A DNA stretch of 64,000 nt, taken from Amycolatopsis thermoflava N1165. Lineage in GTDB: Bacteria > Actinomycetota > Actinomycetes > Mycobacteriales > Pseudonocardiaceae. This document shows positions 1-7,365 of the stretch, in pieces. The stretch spans positions 7,271,909 to 7,335,908 of the forward strand of contig NZ_KI421511.1 of assembly GCF_000473265.1 (NCBI RefSeq), read 5' to 3'. Within the stretch, counting starts at the first letter, position 1. Each line of letters starts with the position of its first letter. The notes under the pieces were generated by a model that was given only the letters and a program-made list of their open reading frames with translations, was not told the DNA's origin and made no database searches. The position numbers and the translations under genes were made by a program.

Positions 1-945
1 TGCCTGCCGTCGTGGGTCGCGCCGAGCCTCGTCGTGGGCGAGCCGCTCGCCGGTGCGTTCCCGGAACGCGTGCCGAAGCAGATCGTGGCGACGGCGGTGC
101 GGAGCGTGTGGGCCCCGCAGGTCGAGAACGCGCTGCGAGCGCTTTCGCCGGACGTCGTGCACGTCAACCTGGCCGACGCCGGGTCGAACCTGGCCGCCGT
201 GCAGGCCGCGGAGTCGGTGGCGCCGACCGTGGCGACGCTGCACCGGGTCGGCGGTGCGCCGCAGTCGAGCGCGGTGTGGGACTGCTACCGGCGGCTGGCC
301 GGGGCGCTGGCGCCGTCGCGGATCGTCGAGGCGAGGCTGCGGGACCTGGGCACGCCGGCGGAGCGGGTGACCCGTATCCGGCCTGGTGTGGACATCCCGG
401 CCGAGCCGGTCGAGCCGTCGGACCGGACGCCGGTCGTGATCGGCGCGATCGGCGGGGCGACCGGCCTGGACCTGCTGACCGCCGTGGCCACGCTGCGGCG
501 GCGGGGGCGCGCGGTGCGGGTGCTGGTCGCCGGGGACGGGCGGGACCTGGCGGAGCGGGCGCGCGGTCTGCCGGTGCGGTTCCTCGGGCGGCTGCGGGAC
601 GTGAGCGCTTTCCTGCGCGGGCTGGACGTGTTCTGCCTGCCGTCCCGGCGGGACACGTTGTCGCTGGCGGTGCTGGAGGCGATGGCGCACGGGGTGCCGT
701 GCGTGACGACCGCGGTCGGGGAGGTGGTGGACGAACTGGCCGGCGCGGCGATGATCGTCCCGCCCGGCGACGGGCCGGCACTGGCCGCGGCGCTGGACCG
801 GGTGAGCACGGACGTCGCGCTGCGCCGCAAACTCGCCCACGCTGCCCGCGAAAAGGCCGAGCAGGATTTCGACGTGCGACGCATGGCCTCGGAAACGGCG
901 GACGCCCTGGCCGCGGCGCACAACCTGAGCAGTTCGGCACGCTGA
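1..945 (+). CDS. Glycosyltransferase family 4 (GT-B), N-terminus cut by window edge
   Basis: The frame is open from base 1 to the TGA at 943-945, so only the C-terminal ~314 residues are seen and the true start lies upstream. The visible part is a GT-B enzyme: the end of an acceptor domain, then a nucleotide-sugar domain with the GT4 signature region (LRGLDVFCLPSRRDTLSLAV followed by LEAMAHGVPCVTT), in which the conserved E of the E-x7-E motif and the invariant 'EAMA.G.P' are present. The family transfers a sugar from an NDP-sugar to a glycan or lipid acceptor at the cytosolic membrane face. It lies near GT2, GT9, HldE and a methyltransferase further right, suggesting a surface-glycan locus. 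Donor and acceptor cannot be told. Confidence 0.8.
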   Translation, partial: CLPSWVAPSLVVGEPLAGAFPERVPKQIVATAVRSVWAPQVENALRALSPDVVHVNLADAGSNLAAVQAAESVAPTVATLHRVGGAPQSSAVWDCYRRLAGALAPSRIVEARLRDLGTPAERVTRIRPGVDIPAEPVEPSDRTPVVIGAIGGATGLDLLTAVATLRRRGRAVRVLVAGDGRDLAERARGLPVRFLGRLRDVSAFLRGLDVFCLPSRRDTLSLAVLEAMAHGVPCVTTAVGEVVDELAGAAMIVPPGDGPALAAALDRVSTDVALRRKLAHAAREKAEQDFDVRRMASETADALAAAHNLSSSAR

Positions 946-1018
946 CCGCCGCGGCGGCGCGGGGGCGGGCGCGTTCTGCGTCGCTGGTCGGGCGGGGCAG
1001 GCGTGCGATGCTGGCGCC

Positions 1019-1504
1019 ATGACGATGACCCTCAGCGAGGCGGACTTCGCCGCGCCGATCGACCAGCGCTTCTTCGATGACTACGAGCCCGGCGCGGTCT
1101 ACGAGTACGGGCACCTCTCGGTCACCGAGAAGGAGATCCTGGATTTCGCCGCCCAGTTCGACCCGCAGCCGATCCACACCCAGCCGGAGTGGGCGACCAC
1201 CGGCCCGTTCGGCGGGCTCATCGCCAGCGGCTGGCACACGACCGGCCTCATGATGCGCCTGTTCGCCGACCACTACCTCTCCCGCAACGCCAGCCTCGCG
1301 TCACCGGGCGTGGACGAACTGCGCTGGCCCGCGCCGGTCCGGCCGGGTGACTCGCTGCGGCTGCGTGCCACAGTCGTGTCCGCGCGGGCGTCCCGCTCCA
1401 AGCCGGACCGCGGCCTCGTCCACACCCGTGGCGAGCTGCTCAACCAGGACGACCAGGTCGTGCTGAGCCTCGTCGCCATGAATCTCGTCGGCCGCCGTCC
1501 CTGA
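1019..1504 (+). CDS. MaoC-like (R)-hydratase/dehydratase domain protein
   Basis: 161 residues, the usual size of a single hot-dog MaoC protein. The hydratase core is visible: 'ILDFAAQFDPQPIHTQPEWA' carries the conserved D-x4-H catalytic pair, followed by 'FGGLIASGWHT', the typical G-G-[LIV]-I-A-x-G-x-H segment. Family members hydrate enoyl-CoA or act on related acyl thioesters. No adjacent acyl-CoA gene is present to fix the substrate. There is no Shine-Dalgarno; a GATGCT hexamer at 1007-1012 sits where the -10 box of a leaderless mRNA starting at the ATG would be. Annotation at family level only. Confidence 0.85.
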   Translation: MTMTLSEADFAAPIDQRFFDDYEPGAVYEYGHLSVTEKEILDFAAQFDPQPIHTQPEWATTGPFGGLIASGWHTTGLMMRLFADHYLSRNASLASPGVDELRWPAPVRPGDSLRLRATVVSARASRSKPDRGLVHTRGELLNQDDQVVLSLVAMNLVGRRP

Positions 1505-1564
1505 ACGGGTTTCGCCACGTTCGGTGGGGCTATCCGGGGGGCAATTCGTCCCAAAGGAGTAGTC

Positions 1565-2026
1565 ATGACCGGGCGTTCCGCAACCGCGACCAGGGTCCGC
1601 AGGCCCGTGCAGACCGCGGCCACCACCGTCGCCGCCGTGTTCCTGCTCGTCGGGATCCTCGGGTTCATCCCGGGGATCACCTCGAACTACGGCGACCTCA
1701 CCTTCGCCGGCCACCACTCCGGCGCGATGCTGCTCGGGGTCTTCGCGGTGTCCATCCTGCACAACATCGTGCACCTGCTGTTCGGCATCGTGGGGCTCGC
1801 GCTGGCCCGCACCCCGGGCGGCGCCCGCGGGTTCCTCGTGCTGGGTGGCTTCGTCTACCTGCTGCTGTGGGTCTACGGACTGGTCATCGACCAGGACAGC
1901 GGCGCCAACTTCGTGCCGCTGAACAACGCCGACAACTGGCTCCACCTGGGCCTCGGCGTCGGCATGATCGCGCTGGGCTGGGGTCTCACCGGCGTCGAGC
2001 GCGCCCGCGAGAACCGCGCGGCCTAG
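1565..2026 (+). CDS. DUF4383 small integral membrane protein
   Basis: 153 residues with four hydrophobic segments (about residues 20-40, 55-80, 88-110, 125-145) and the pattern typical of DUF4383: 'SGAMLLGVFAVSILHNIVHL' followed by 'NNADNWLHLGLG', with conserved His residues inside membrane helices. Function of the family is unknown; it is common in actinobacteria as a stand-alone gene. The start is preceded by AAAGGAG at suitable spacing. The TAG stop at 2024-2026 overlaps the stop of the convergent gene on the other strand (palindromic CTAG). Confidence 0.8.
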   Translation: MTGRSATATRVRRPVQTAATTVAAVFLLVGILGFIPGITSNYGDLTFAGHHSGAMLLGVFAVSILHNIVHLLFGIVGLALARTPGGARGFLVLGGFVYLLLWVYGLVIDQDSGANFVPLNNADNWLHLGLGVGMIALGWGLTGVERARENRAA

Positions 2027-2628
2027 ATCCCGGTCAGCTGCGGGGTGGTCGCGGTGCGGCCGGCCAGCAGCATGACCAGGGCCTGGATCGGGCCGCGGAC
2101 CTCCGTGCCCTCGCCTGCGCGCCAGTCGGCGTCCGTCGCGATCAGACGGTGACCGGCCAGGCGTTTGCGGGCGTGGAACGGGAAACCGATCTCCCACAGG
2201 TGGTCCGCGGACGCGACCGCCGCCTCGGCAGGCATCGGCAGCTGCCTGCCGAGCGGCATCGCGATGTCCTGCGCGTGGACGTGCACGTCCATCAACGCGT
2301 TGTCGAGACTCTGCCGCGGCGCGAGACGGCGCACGCCGACCGCCGTGCGCAGCAGTTCCACCACCTCCGGCGGTGAGCGCCGGGCCGACTCCCGCTTGGT
2401 CAGGTCGTAGACCATGCGGTTGAAGTTCCCGCGCGCCCGCAGCGCCGCCTTGAGGACAGTCCCGAACCCGACGTGCGGCGCCAGCGCGACGTGCGTCGCG
2501 ACGTCGTGGACCGTCCAGCCGTCGCACAGCGACGGGTACGTCCGCTCGACGTCGGTGAGGGTCTCGTAGAGGTCGGCGATCCGCGTGCGTTCCGCGTCGA
2601 TCGCCAGCCACTTGTCGTTCTGTTCCAT
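2023..2628 (-). CDS. Maleylpyruvate isomerase family / mycothiol-dependent DinB-like protein
   Basis: 201 residues from the ATG at 2628, chosen because GGGAGG lies just upstream; an in-frame start 45 bases earlier has no ribosome site. The N-terminus 'LYETLTDVERTYPSLCDGWTVHDVATHVA' is the hallmark of the maleylpyruvate isomerase N-terminal/DinB-like family, where the W-x-V-x-D-x-x-x-H stretch and a later 'DVHVHAQDI' supply the three metal-binding histidines of mycothiol-dependent enzymes. The family includes mycothiol S-transferases and isomerases; which one this is cannot be told. It is divergent from the MarR gene at 2702, so it is the likely MarR target, consistent with a thiol-dependent detoxification enzyme. 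Confidence 0.75.
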   Translation of the reverse strand: MEQNDKWLAIDAERTRIADLYETLTDVERTYPSLCDGWTVHDVATHVALAPHVGFGTVLKAALRARGNFNRMVYDLTKRESARRSPPEVVELLRTAVGVRRLAPRQSLDNALMDVHVHAQDIAMPLGRQLPMPAEAAVASADHLWEIGFPFHARKRLAGHRLIATDADWRAGEGTEVRGPIQALVMLLAGRTATTPQLTGI

Positions 2629-2654
2629 GGGAACCTCCCGAAAGTGGTAAGATG

Positions 2655-2690
2655 TTCTGACTAGTTTAGGCAAGTCCTCTGACTATCGTC
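2655..2690. promoter_or_regulatory. Candidate MarR operator in the divergent promoter
   Basis: The 73 bp gap between the DinB-like gene and marR is AT-richer than its surroundings and holds an imperfect dyad (GACTAGTTTAGGCAAGTC, 2659-2676, 6 of 9 symmetric pairs) plus a direct repeat CTGACTA (starting 2657 and 2679). MarR proteins bind such 16-20 bp dyads in divergent promoters to control themselves and their neighbour. Assignment is by position and symmetry only. Confidence 0.35.
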
Positions 2691-2701
2691 AAGGAGCGGG
2701 C

Positions 2702-3121
2702 GTGAACACCGGACTGCTGCTCTACATCCCGTACCGGCACCTGGAGAACCGGGTGATGGACGCGATCCGCGCCGCCGGGTTCGAGGTGACGCTCGCGCAG
2801 GCGCGGTTGCTGCAACGGATCAACCCCGGCGGCAGCAGGCTGACCGAGCTGGCCGAGGCGGCGCAGGTGACGAAGCAGACCGCCGGGTTCCTGGTCGACC
2901 AGCTGGAGAAGGCCGGCTACGTGCAGCGGGCGCCGGACCCGCGGGACGGCCGCGCGCGCCTGATCCACGCCACGGACAAGGCCCGGGAAGCGGCGCCCGT
3001 CGCGGAGGCCGAGATCGCCCGCATCGAGGCCGAGTGGGAGCAGCACGTGGGCAAGCGCCGGATGACGCAGCTGCGGGAGACGTTGGAGAAGCTCTGTGAG
3101 ATCACCGATCCCTACCGCTGA
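2702..3121 (+). CDS. MarR family transcriptional regulator
   Basis: 139 residues beginning at GTG after GGAG. The winged helix is clear: helix 'ARLLQRINPGGSRLTELAEA', recognition helix 'VTKQTAGFLVDQLEKAGYV', and the wing 'RAPDPRDGRARLIH' with the conserved D-x-R-D-x-R. MarR proteins are dimeric repressors usually released by small aromatic or oxidizing ligands. The divergent thiol-dependent enzyme at 2023-2628 is the probable target. Its 3' end overlaps the next gene by 26 bases in another frame, so the two may be co-translated. Confidence 0.9.
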   Translation: MNTGLLLYIPYRHLENRVMDAIRAAGFEVTLAQARLLQRINPGGSRLTELAEAAQVTKQTAGFLVDQLEKAGYVQRAPDPRDGRARLIHATDKAREAAPVAEAEIARIEAEWEQHVGKRRMTQLRETLEKLCEITDPYR

Positions 3122-4025
3122 GGCGGCGCTGTCAAGAAGAACGCGGCGGCGCCAGCCGACCCGCATCGTGCCGGTGCGGTTCACGCCCACCGCGCCATCC
3201 ACGGCCGCGGTCTACCGCGTCACCGGGCCACGGCCGGCGTTCGTCAAGATCCTCCAGGCCCCATGGCATTCCGCGGTGTTCGCGACCATCCCCGCCGGCC
3301 TCCGGGAACGGTTCGCGCGCGAGTTCCCCTGGCGTGGCGAAGCGGACTTCCTCCGGTCCGGCTTCGAGCTGCCGCCCGGCCTGCGCACACCCGCCGTCTT
3401 CCGCATCGACGAGCTGGGTGACGACCGCGTGGCGATGTGGCTGGAGGACGTCCGGTGCGCGGACCTCCCCTGGGACCCGCCGCGGTTCGAGCGCGCCGCG
3501 TACCTGCTCGGCCGCTGGGCCGGGCGGCGGCTCGGCCGCGCGCCCGGGCCTGCGCTCCGGATCCTCGCCGAAGGCAGGCTCCACCTGGACGCCTTCACCC
3601 GGCTCACCAGCGACGACCAGCGCGCGCTCGCGCGACGGGTGCCGGACCTGCTCGACCGCCTCGACGCGCTGCCGCAGACCACCGGGCACCACGACGCCTG
3701 CCCGCAGAACCTCCTGGTGCCATGCGACGAACCGGACACGTTCGTGGTGATCGACGTCGGCTGGCAGTGCCCGCTCCCGGTCGGCTCCGACCTGGGCCAG
3801 CTCCTCGTCGGGCCGGCCGACGAGGGGGCGCTGCCGGTCGCCGCCCTGCCCGCGTTGCGCGAACTGGTCCTCGACGCCTACCAGGACGGCCTCCGCGCCG
3901 AAGGCCATGCCATCAACAGGGCGGAGATCGCCTTCGGCTGCGACGCGTCACTGGCGATCCGCAGCGCGTTCCACACGCCACCGGAGCTGTCCGTGTACCT
4001 GACGCGGCTCGGCCTCGCGGCTTAG
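3096..4025 (+). CDS. Aminoglycoside-phosphotransferase-fold kinase
   Basis: 309 residues. The kinase-like fold is shown by 'TTGHHDACPQNLL' (the H-x-D-x4-N catalytic loop, here with HHD instead of HGD) and 'FVVIDVGW' (the IDxG/W metal-binding Asp of APH enzymes). The family phosphorylates small hydroxylated substrates such as aminoglycosides, choline or homoserine. The GTG start at 3096 lies inside marR; internal GTG codons near 3168 and 3174 are alternatives, because the first ~25 residues are basic and poorly structured. It ends convergently against a small reverse-strand ORF with overlapping stops. The substrate is unknown. Confidence 0.7.
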   Translation: MRSPIPTAEAALSRRTRRRQPTRIVPVRFTPTAPSTAAVYRVTGPRPAFVKILQAPWHSAVFATIPAGLRERFAREFPWRGEADFLRSGFELPPGLRTPAVFRIDELGDDRVAMWLEDVRCADLPWDPPRFERAAYLLGRWAGRRLGRAPGPALRILAEGRLHLDAFTRLTSDDQRALARRVPDLLDRLDALPQTTGHHDACPQNLLVPCDEPDTFVVIDVGWQCPLPVGSDLGQLLVGPADEGALPVAALPALRELVLDAYQDGLRAEGHAINRAEIAFGCDASLAIRSAFHTPPELSVYLTRLGLAA

Positions 4026-4180
4026 GACTGCGCGTCGGCGGCGGGCGGCTCGGTCTCGTCGTGCTGCCAGAGCGCCGACCACACCAGGCCGCGGTTCTCG
4101 GTGCCGCCGGTCCGGGTCGTGCTCTCGGGCTGCTCCGGCCACAGGTTGATGGCGCCGGCCGGAATCCGGTGGGTCGTCAT
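4022..4180 (-). CDS. Possible small hypothetical protein (52 aa)
   Basis: An ORF of 52 codons from ATG 4180 (58 codons if read from ATG 4198) with protein-like composition, rich in W, E, T and N (for example GAINLWPEQPEST), unlike the Arg/Pro/Ala-rich shadow frames of this GC-rich DNA. No Shine-Dalgarno is clear. It lies between the methyltransferase gene and the convergent kinase gene, its TAA overlapping the kinase stop. No family is recognised. It could be a real small protein conserved in relatives or chance. Confidence 0.4.
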   Translation of the reverse strand: MTTHRIPAGAINLWPEQPESTTRTGGTENRGLVWSALWQHDETEPPAADAQS

Positions 4181-4247
4181 GCGATTCACGGTATGCATCC
4201 CGTGTTTCACCCCCGTTGCCGGGACCGCGCAGGTGCGAGTCAGGTCA

Positions 4248-4961
4248 CTAGTCGAAGAACCGGGCGAGGTGCGCCGCGCCCGGCGCCTCCGCGGAACCGT
4301 CCTTGACCGGCCGCAACTCGGCGAAGATGCTGGCCCCGTCGCAGCCCGCGTGCAGCGGGAACCAGGTGCGCGACGAGCCCGGCCTGCGGCAGATGCCCTT
4401 GATCGTCTGCACATCCAGCAACCGCACGTGCGTCGGGTCGGCCACCGCGTTCACATAACGCCACCACGGTGACAACACGTACGCGATGCCGTCCGGGCGC
4501 AGCACCCGGTGCACCTCGTCCACCAGCGGCAGGAAATCGATCAAGTGCTCCAGGATGTGCACCAGGAACACCCGGTCCGCGCACGAGTCCGCGAACGGCA
4601 GCGGACCGGACAGATCGGCGACCACGTCCACCTCGCCGGTGGCCATCAGGTCCACGCCGAGGTTGCCCGGGTACTGCTTCTGGCCGCCGCAGCCGAGGTC
4701 GAGGATCAGCGGGTCCTGCCCGCCGACCCGCACGCGGTCCCACACGCCGAACACCCCGTCCAGACGCCCGAGCAGCTCACGCGCGGTGTCCAGGTGCGCG
4801 CGCTCGCCGACCTCGCCGGTCAGGTGCGCGATGCCGCGGTCGAAGCGGACCTCCAGGTCGAGTCCGCGCAACCGCTCGTCGTATTTGAACAACTCCTCCG
4901 CCGCCCGGTCCAGGAACTCGTCCCGGAGCCGGAGGCGCTGCTGGGAAACGGGCTCGGTCAT
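4248..4961 (-). CDS. SAM-dependent methyltransferase with N-terminal BON-like region
   Basis: 237 residues. Residues ~1-70 resemble a BON-like segment ('GLDLEVRFDRGIAHLTGEVG'), then comes a class I methyltransferase: motif I 'LILDLGCGGQKQYPG', acidic 'GVDL' after strand 2, and 'VLHILEHL'-like 'FLVHILEHLIDFLPLVDEVH' before 'RVLRPDG'. It is the last gene of an operon hldE-GT2-methyltransferase on the minus strand, 5 bases after the GT2 stop. A role in methylating a glycan or its lipid carrier made by the neighbouring transferases is inferred from context. Confidence 0.75.
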   Translation of the reverse strand: MTEPVSQQRLRLRDEFLDRAAEELFKYDERLRGLDLEVRFDRGIAHLTGEVGERAHLDTARELLGRLDGVFGVWDRVRVGGQDPLILDLGCGGQKQYPGNLGVDLMATGEVDVVADLSGPLPFADSCADRVFLVHILEHLIDFLPLVDEVHRVLRPDGIAYVLSPWWRYVNAVADPTHVRLLDVQTIKGICRRPGSSRTWFPLHAGCDGASIFAELRPVKDGSAEAPGAAHLARFFD

Positions 4962-4966
4962 GATCC

Positions 4967-5767
4967 TCACGGGGAAACGACGTCGTAGGCTTCGGTGTTC
5001 CGGTTCACCACCGTGGTCGGTGATTCCAGGTGCACGGCTCCGGTGGGCAGGATGCCCGCCGCGCCGTACTTGGCGGCGACCTTCATCTGCGCCAGCACGT
5101 CCTCGCCGCAGTGCTCCGGCGGCAGTTCCTGCCAGAACTCGAACCCGCCCACGTTGACCAGGGCCTCGCGGTCGAACATCACGCAACCGCCGACCCAGGC
5201 GACCTTGTAGGCGGTCCACTTCGGACGGTGCCGGACCCGCTCCGACAGGTGCGTCGGGTTGGCCGCGTTGTGCAGGGTCCAGCGCCGCCACTCGCGGGTG
5301 CCGGGCGTGATCTGCTCCGGCTCCGGCCTGCCGTCCCACTCCTCGTACGGCTCCAGCTCGTGCGGCCGCCGGTCGTCCAAGTAGGACAGTCCGGTGACGG
5401 CGTTGCCGACCATCCCGCAGCCCAGCTCGGTGATCGCCGAGTGCAGGCGGCTGATCGCGCCGGGTTCGAGCCACACGTCGTCGTCGAGGAACAGCACGTA
5501 GTCCGCTTTGGACTGGTCCAGCAGGTGGTTGCGCTGCTGCGCCAGACCGCGCCGGGGCAGGTTCCGGCTCAGGTCGACCGGGTGGCCCTGGTGCCGCAGC
5601 ACCCGCACCATCGCCTCAGCCGCCGGGGAGTCGTAGGAGGCGTTCCCGTCGGACTGGTCGGCCACGTGCACGGCGAAGTCCGGGAAGTCCTGCGCGGCCA
5701 GGCCGGACAGCGTGACGGCGAGCTCGGCGGGCCGGTTGCGCGTGGGGATGAGGACGTCGACCCTCAC
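4967..5767 (-). CDS. Glycosyltransferase family 2
   Basis: 266 residues starting at a GTG that overlaps the hldE stop (GTGA, 5764-5767). The GT-A fold is evident: N-terminal 'VDVLIPTRNRPAELAVTLSG', the nucleotide/metal DxD-type 'YVLFLDDDVWLEP', and a later 'FDREALVNVGGFEFWQELPP' acceptor-loop region. It uses an NDP-sugar at the inner membrane face. Translational coupling to HldE suggests it acts in the same heptose- or glycan-related pathway. Confidence 0.85.
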   Translation of the reverse strand: MRVDVLIPTRNRPAELAVTLSGLAAQDFPDFAVHVADQSDGNASYDSPAAEAMVRVLRHQGHPVDLSRNLPRRGLAQQRNHLLDQSKADYVLFLDDDVWLEPGAISRLHSAITELGCGMVGNAVTGLSYLDDRRPHELEPYEEWDGRPEPEQITPGTREWRRWTLHNAANPTHLSERVRHRPKWTAYKVAWVGGCVMFDREALVNVGGFEFWQELPPEHCGEDVLAQMKVAAKYGAAGILPTGAVHLESPTTVVNRNTEAYDVVSP

Positions 5768-7269
5768 GCGCCCTCCCCGACCGGCGCGGAGGTGCGGATC
5801 TTCTCGATCACCGAGGTCGTCGAGTGGTCGGCGACGTACCCGAGCACGCGGACCTCGCCGCCGTAGGACCGCACCGTCGGTGCCTCCGGCAGCATGTTCT
5901 CGGTGTAGTCGCCGCCCTTGACGTAGAGCTGCGGCTCCAGCAGCTTGAGCAGCTCGATCGGAGTGTCCTCTTCGAACACGGCCACGTGGTCCACGCAGCT
6001 GAGCGCGGACAGCACGGCGGCGCGGTCCTGTGCGGTGTTCACCGGACGGTCCGGCCCCTTGAGCCGGCGCACGCTCTCGTCGGAGTTGACCGCGACGATC
6101 AGCACGTCGCCCAGCCGCTTGGCCTCGTTGAGGTAGGTGATGTGCCCGCGGTGCAGCACGTCGAAGCAGCCGTTGGTGAACACCACCCGGCGCCCGGCCT
6201 CGCGGTGCGCGGCGACGGCGCGGGCGAGTTCCCCGGCCGGCACCGCGGCCTCGCGTTCCCGGCTCAGCGCCAGGGACAGCTGAGCCTGGCTGCAGATCGC
6301 AGTGCCGTCCTGGTGCACCACGACGTTCGCCGCCGTCTGCGCCAGCTCCATGCAGCTCGTGGTCGGCAGGCCCGCGGCCCGCGCCAGCACGAGCGCCGCC
6401 GCGAACGTGTCGCCCGCGCCGCTGGCCTGGCTCTCCGGTGCGGGATCGGCCCACGTGCGGTAGCCGCGGCCCTCGCCCGTGAGCAGCATCGCGCCGTGCC
6501 GGTCCATGGTCACGACCGCGGCCGCGGCGCCGGTCTTGTCGAGTAGCGTCCGCCGCTCGTCCTCGAACAGGCGCGCGCGTTCTTCGCCGGGCTCCGGCAG
6601 GTCGGCGCCGAGCAGGTTCGCGGCCTCCGCGGCGTTCGGGGTGACGAGGTCGGGCCGGGCCTGCAGCCAGTGCTCGAAGTCGTGCGCGTCGACGACCAGC
6701 AGCGGGATGTCCGCCCGCAGCCGCGCCACCGCGTCCCGCAGCGGCTTGCCGAGCAGGCCGTTGCCGTAGTCGCACACCATCAGCGCATCCGCGCCGGCCA
6801 GCGCGTTCTCCAGCGCCTTGGTGAGGCGGTTCGTCTGCACCGCGGGCAGGTCGTCGCGGTCGCCCTCGTCGAACCGCAGCAGCACCTGGTCGTCGGCGAC
6901 CACGCGCTGCTTGCTGATGCTGCGCCGCGACGGCGCGGTGAGCAGGTTCTCGGTGTCGACGCCGTGGGAGTCCAGCAGCGCGGCCAGTTCCCGGCCGGGT
7001 TCGTCGTCGCCGACGACGCTGACGAACCGGGCCCGCGCGCCCAGCGCGGCGAGGTTCGCCGCGGTGTTCGCCGCCCCGCCGGGCGACAGGGCGCGCGCGC
7101 CCACGTCGACGACCGGCGCCGGGGCCTCGCGGCAGATGCGCTCGCAGTGGCCGGACAGCCACACGTCGAGGATCGCGTCGCCGAGCACCACGACCGTGGG
7201 CGCGGTCTCCGACAGCAGCCGGACGAGGTCCGGCGTGATGGCGGCCACGTCCTTGGTCTCGCCTGCCAT
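5764..7269 (-). CDS. hldE: Bifunctional heptose-7-phosphate kinase / heptose-1-phosphate adenylyltransferase (HldE-like)
   Basis: 501 residues; the ATG at 7269 follows GGAGG by 6 bases. Residues ~25-345 are a PfkB/ribokinase domain with the 'GGAANTAANLAALGA' sugar-binding stretch and the catalytic 'ASGAGDTFAAALVLA' (GAGD motif). Residues ~365-495 are a cytidylyltransferase-like domain with 'VVFTNGCFDVLHRGHITYL' (HxGH) and the 'VNSDESVRRLKGPDRPVN' segment. The known enzyme converts D-glycero-D-manno-heptose 7-phosphate to the ADP-activated sugar. It is divergent from a GT9 (heptosyltransferase-type) gene, so the locus plausibly makes and transfers a heptose in a bacterium without LPS. Confidence 0.9.
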   Translation of the reverse strand: MAGETKDVAAITPDLVRLLSETAPTVVVLGDAILDVWLSGHCERICREAPAPVVDVGARALSPGGAANTAANLAALGARARFVSVVGDDEPGRELAALLDSHGVDTENLLTAPSRRSISKQRVVADDQVLLRFDEGDRDDLPAVQTNRLTKALENALAGADALMVCDYGNGLLGKPLRDAVARLRADIPLLVVDAHDFEHWLQARPDLVTPNAAEAANLLGADLPEPGEERARLFEDERRTLLDKTGAAAAVVTMDRHGAMLLTGEGRGYRTWADPAPESQASGAGDTFAAALVLARAAGLPTTSCMELAQTAANVVVHQDGTAICSQAQLSLALSREREAAVPAGELARAVAAHREAGRRVVFTNGCFDVLHRGHITYLNEAKRLGDVLIVAVNSDESVRRLKGPDRPVNTAQDRAAVLSALSCVDHVAVFEEDTPIELLKLLEPQLYVKGGDYTENMLPEAPTVRSYGGEVRVLGYVADHSTTSVIEKIRTSAPVGEGA

Positions 7270-7329
7270 GTCCACCTCCACTCCTTCTCCTGCTCCACCA
7301 GTAGCCGGATCTTGCGGTACGAAACATTT

Positions 7330-7352
7330 CCGTTTGCTGCCTGCGGAAACGG
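7330..7352. promoter_or_regulatory. Inverted repeat in the hldE/GT9 divergent promoter
   Basis: CCGTTT (7330-7335) and AAACGG (7347-7352) form a 6 bp dyad with an 11 bp spacer in the only AT-richer part of the 96 bp gap between hldE and the GT9 gene. A shared operator is possible; no regulator is adjacent. Confidence 0.2.
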
Positions 7353-7365
7353 GCACCTTGAGCGC